From: Actinomycetes bacterium
Lineage (GTDB): Bacteria > Actinomycetota > Acidimicrobiia > Acidimicrobiales > RAAP-2
Assembly (NCBI GenBank): GCA_025352305.1
Contig: JANXTQ010000045.1
Location: 1-16,841, forward strand
Reading direction: 5' to 3'
Length of the DNA: 16,841 nucleotides
Shown: positions 14,937-16,841 of the stretch, piece after piece
Numbering within the stretch: position 1 is the stretch's first letter
How the letters are laid out: the number at the start of each line of letters is the position of its first letter
The notes under the pieces: generated by a model
Seen by the model: the letters and a program-made list of their open reading frames with translations, nothing else
What the model was told of the DNA's origin: nothing
The model's database searches: none
Program-made: the position numbers and the translations under genes

Positions 14937-15816
14937 CATCCTCGCCAACCGATTCATCAGGAGCCGGGAGATCAACATCAACCAGAGTTATGCCTGAGTT
15001 GCCCAGTTGAGCTACCGCTCCATCAAAGAGTGCATCTGTCCCCTCGTGATCCGTTAACCAGGATTTTACTACACCAATTTTCAAGGAACTTTTTTCTAAC
15101 GAGGCATTCACTAAACCCGATGTACCCATCATCACCTCTAGCAACAAGGCGGAATCGTAGACAGTTCTAGCCATTGCGCCTGGTGAATCCTGGCTAGCGC
15201 TAATAGGAATGACTCCCAGGCGTGGCACCGATCCGACAGTTGGTTTTATCCCAACGCAGCCATTTAAAGACGCGGGACATACGATGGATCCATCAGTCTC
15301 GGTTCCGACTGCAAGTGAAACTAAACCCGCAGAAATTGCAGCACCTGAACCAGAAGAGGAGCCACCCGCGCTATGAATGTGCTTCCAAGGGTTTGCGGTC
15401 AGGCCACCCGCGCCTGACCAACCACTCGTTGAGTTAGTAGAGCGGATATTTGCCCACTCGGAAAGATTGGTCGCTCCAATGACATTTGCCCCTGCTGCGC
15501 GTAGACGAGAAACAATGGGTGAATCTCGCATTACCGGATACTTCGTGAGCGCAAGAGATCCAGCAGTTCCAGGAAGACCAACCGCCTCAATATTGTCCTT
15601 GATAAATATCGGCAATCCTGCCAGCGGCAAGGTGATATCGATGTGCTCTGCATATTCTTGACTACGAGGCGCCAGAGCTAGTACCGAATTAAGTTTGTAG
15701 CCGGAAGAATCCACACTCTCAATTCGATCAAGGGATGCTTCTGCCAAATGACGTGGAGAACTTTTACCCTCTCGTACTGAAATGATTTGATCATGAGCCG
15801 AGCTATATGAGTTCAT
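14932..15816 (-). pseudogene. Amidase-signature enzyme, 3' end lost at the junction
   Basis: Amidase-signature hydrolase, splitting a C-N amide bond with a Ser-cisSer-Lys triad. From ATG 15816 about 295 residues match the family: Lys73 in FIKDNIEAVG, the Gly/Ser-rich GGSSSGSGAA (151-160) holding the cis-serine, and nucleophile Ser177 in GTETDGSIVCPAS, followed by GIKPTVGSVPRLGVIPIS. The ETDGSI form, rather than the GatA form DTGGSI, points to a free-standing amidase and not the GatA subunit. Typical relatives have about 480-500 residues; here homology stops at VGEDEL and the open frame runs on into antisense dnaX to a stop at 14872. It starts 7 bases after the gatB stop and is probably coupled to it. 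Confidence 0.85.
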
Positions 15817-15823
15817 CCGGGAA

Positions 15824-16841
15824 TCATTGACCCAAATGGCCAAGTAGAAGTTCACGAACGCGGGCAGCATCGGCTTGGCCCTTTGTCTCTTTCATAACCG
15901 CACCAATCAGTGCACCAGCCGCGGGAATGTTTCCGTTACGTACTTTCTCGGCGGTATCTGGTTGAGATGCAATTGCTTTCTCAATGGCAGTCATCAGCGC
16001 TGAATCATCCGAGACAACTTTCAATCCTCGCGCTTTAATCACCTGCGCCGGTGTGCCCTCTCCGTTGATCACTCCTTCGACGACTTGGCGAGCTAACTTG
16101 TCTGTCAACTGCCCTGCTGCAACAAAGGCGACGATTTCTGCGACGTCCTTGGGAGCAATTGCGAGATCGAAAATCGATATTTCTTTCTCATTGGCAACGC
16201 GGGAGATCTCACCCAGCCACCATCCCCGTGCACGGGTTGGATCTGCTCCGAGTTGGACCGTAGCCTCAACAATATCGAGAGCATCCGCGTTGATCATCGC
16301 TGCCATTTCCTTATCTGGCACTGACCACTGCGCCTGCAATCTCTTACGCCGGCGCGTCGGTTCCTCCGGCAGAGTTGCGCGCAATTTCTCAATCCAGGCT
16401 GCATCTGGTTCTACTGGAACCAGGTCAGGCTCTGGGAAATAACGGTAATCCTCCGCCTGCTCTTTTGAGCGCCCAGAGCGCGTTAGGCCACTCTCTTCTT
16501 GGAAGTGGCGAGTTTCCTGAACTACCTTCTTACCCGCATTTAGGAGTTCTGCGTGACGGATCATTTCGCCGCGCACTGCACGCTCTACAGATCGGAGCGA
16601 GTTGACGTTCTTGGTCTCACTTCGAGTGCCGAGAGTTGTCGCACCGATTAAGCGCAATGAAACGTTGGCATCACATCGGAGTGATCCCTGTTCCATTCGG
16701 ACATCACTCACAGCTAGTGATCGAAGAATGTCTCGAAGTTCTGAAACATAAGCTTTTGCGACCTCAGGTGCGTACTTTCCGGTGCCAGGAACAATTTTGG
16801 TCACGATCTCCACTAAAGGAATACCTGCACGGTTGAAGTCG
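15824..16841 (-). CDS. gatB: Asp-tRNA(Asn)/Glu-tRNA(Gln) amidotransferase subunit B (N-terminus outside the window)
   Basis: Subunit of the GatCAB complex that turns Glu-tRNA(Gln) and Asp-tRNA(Asn) into their amide forms; GatB holds the kinase-like site and binds tRNA. The 338 visible residues begin DFNRAGIPLVEIVT, the family's usual (D/Y)(F/Y)NR(S/A)G.PL(I/V)EIVT, continue with MEQGSLRCDANVSLR, ETKNVNSLRSVERA and EDYRYFPEPDLVPV, and end in the helical tail and YqeY-like domain with GALIGAVMKETKGQAD. About 140-160 N-terminal residues lie beyond the window. No gatA or gatC is seen. The gene downstream is an amidase that is not a typical GatA. It lies on the GC-poorer side of the junction. Confidence 0.95.
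   Translation of the reverse strand, partial: DFNRAGIPLVEIVTKIVPGTGKYAPEVAKAYVSELRDILRSLAVSDVRMEQGSLRCDANVSLRLIGATTLGTRSETKNVNSLRSVERAVRGEMIRHAELLNAGKKVVQETRHFQEESGLTRSGRSKEQAEDYRYFPEPDLVPVEPDAAWIEKLRATLPEEPTRRRKRLQAQWSVPDKEMAAMINADALDIVEATVQLGADPTRARGWWLGEISRVANEKEISIFDLAIAPKDVAEIVAFVAAGQLTDKLARQVVEGVINGEGTPAQVIKARGLKVVSDDSALMTAIEKAIASQPDTAEKVRNGNIPAAGALIGAVMKETKGQADAARVRELLLGHLGQ

Noticed and set aside
14931..15170. dnaX reading frame beyond base 14930
   Set aside because: The residues do not continue the DnaX fold and are exactly antisense to the amidase gene.
1..16841. CRISPR array, insertion sequence, prophage or defence genes
   Set aside because: I saw no spaced direct repeats, transposase motifs, phage structural genes or nuclease/helicase defence modules on either strand.

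Overview
The window reads as actinobacterial DNA from two sources joined near base 14930. Bases 1 to about 14930 have a GC content near 55-60% on the lines I counted by eye, dense gene packing, GTG starts, a DUF2510 protein, a MarP-type membrane protease and a nitrobindin-like protein. This fits an Actinobacterium, and I guess an aquatic Acidimicrobiia-like lineage, though no phylogenetic marker was tested. Bases from about 14930 to the end are poorer in GC (37-53% on the lines sampled) and look like another actinobacterial genome.

Layout: (1) 1-116, the tail of an unrecognised gene. (2) 102-2610, a minus-strand trio: a DUF2510 membrane protein, a nitrobindin-like beta-barrel and an acyl-CoA dehydrogenase of the LCAD/IVD catalytic type. 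(3) 2655-4397, a divergently transcribed, long aldehyde dehydrogenase-like protein. (4) 4399-5412, a lipoprotein with seven cysteine-pair repeats, probably a seven-bladed beta-propeller, divergent from (5) 5462-6613, a MarP-like CvpA/trypsin-fold protease. (6) 6614-7951, gabT. (7) 8072-14930, an RNA and translation cluster: tRNA-Ser(CGA) with a terminator, a two-helix membrane protein, tadA, a small membrane protein with a C-terminal CxxC-HxxH knuckle, a roughly 400-base non-coding stretch, two large GT-C-like membrane proteins (YfhO family and GT87/DUF2029), tRNA-Ser(GGA), the small SRP RNA (ffs) and the start of dnaX. (8) about 14930-16841, a truncated amidase and the C-terminal two thirds of gatB on the minus strand.

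The neighbourhood of serine tRNAs, tadA, ffs and dnaX is a familiar bacterial grouping. Here the two membrane-protein genes and the non-coding stretch sit inside it. Gene ends are packed tightly: convergent stop codons lie 0 or 1 base apart at 4397/4399 and 6613/6614, and the genes at 116/102 overlap.

The strongest anomaly is the break near 14930. The plus-strand dnaX stops matching its family after its zinc-binding cysteines, and the minus-strand amidase loses its C-terminal third at the same point. Either this is an assembly chimera or a recombination event destroyed both genes; I favour the chimera. I saw no defence system, CRISPR array, insertion sequence or phage gene.
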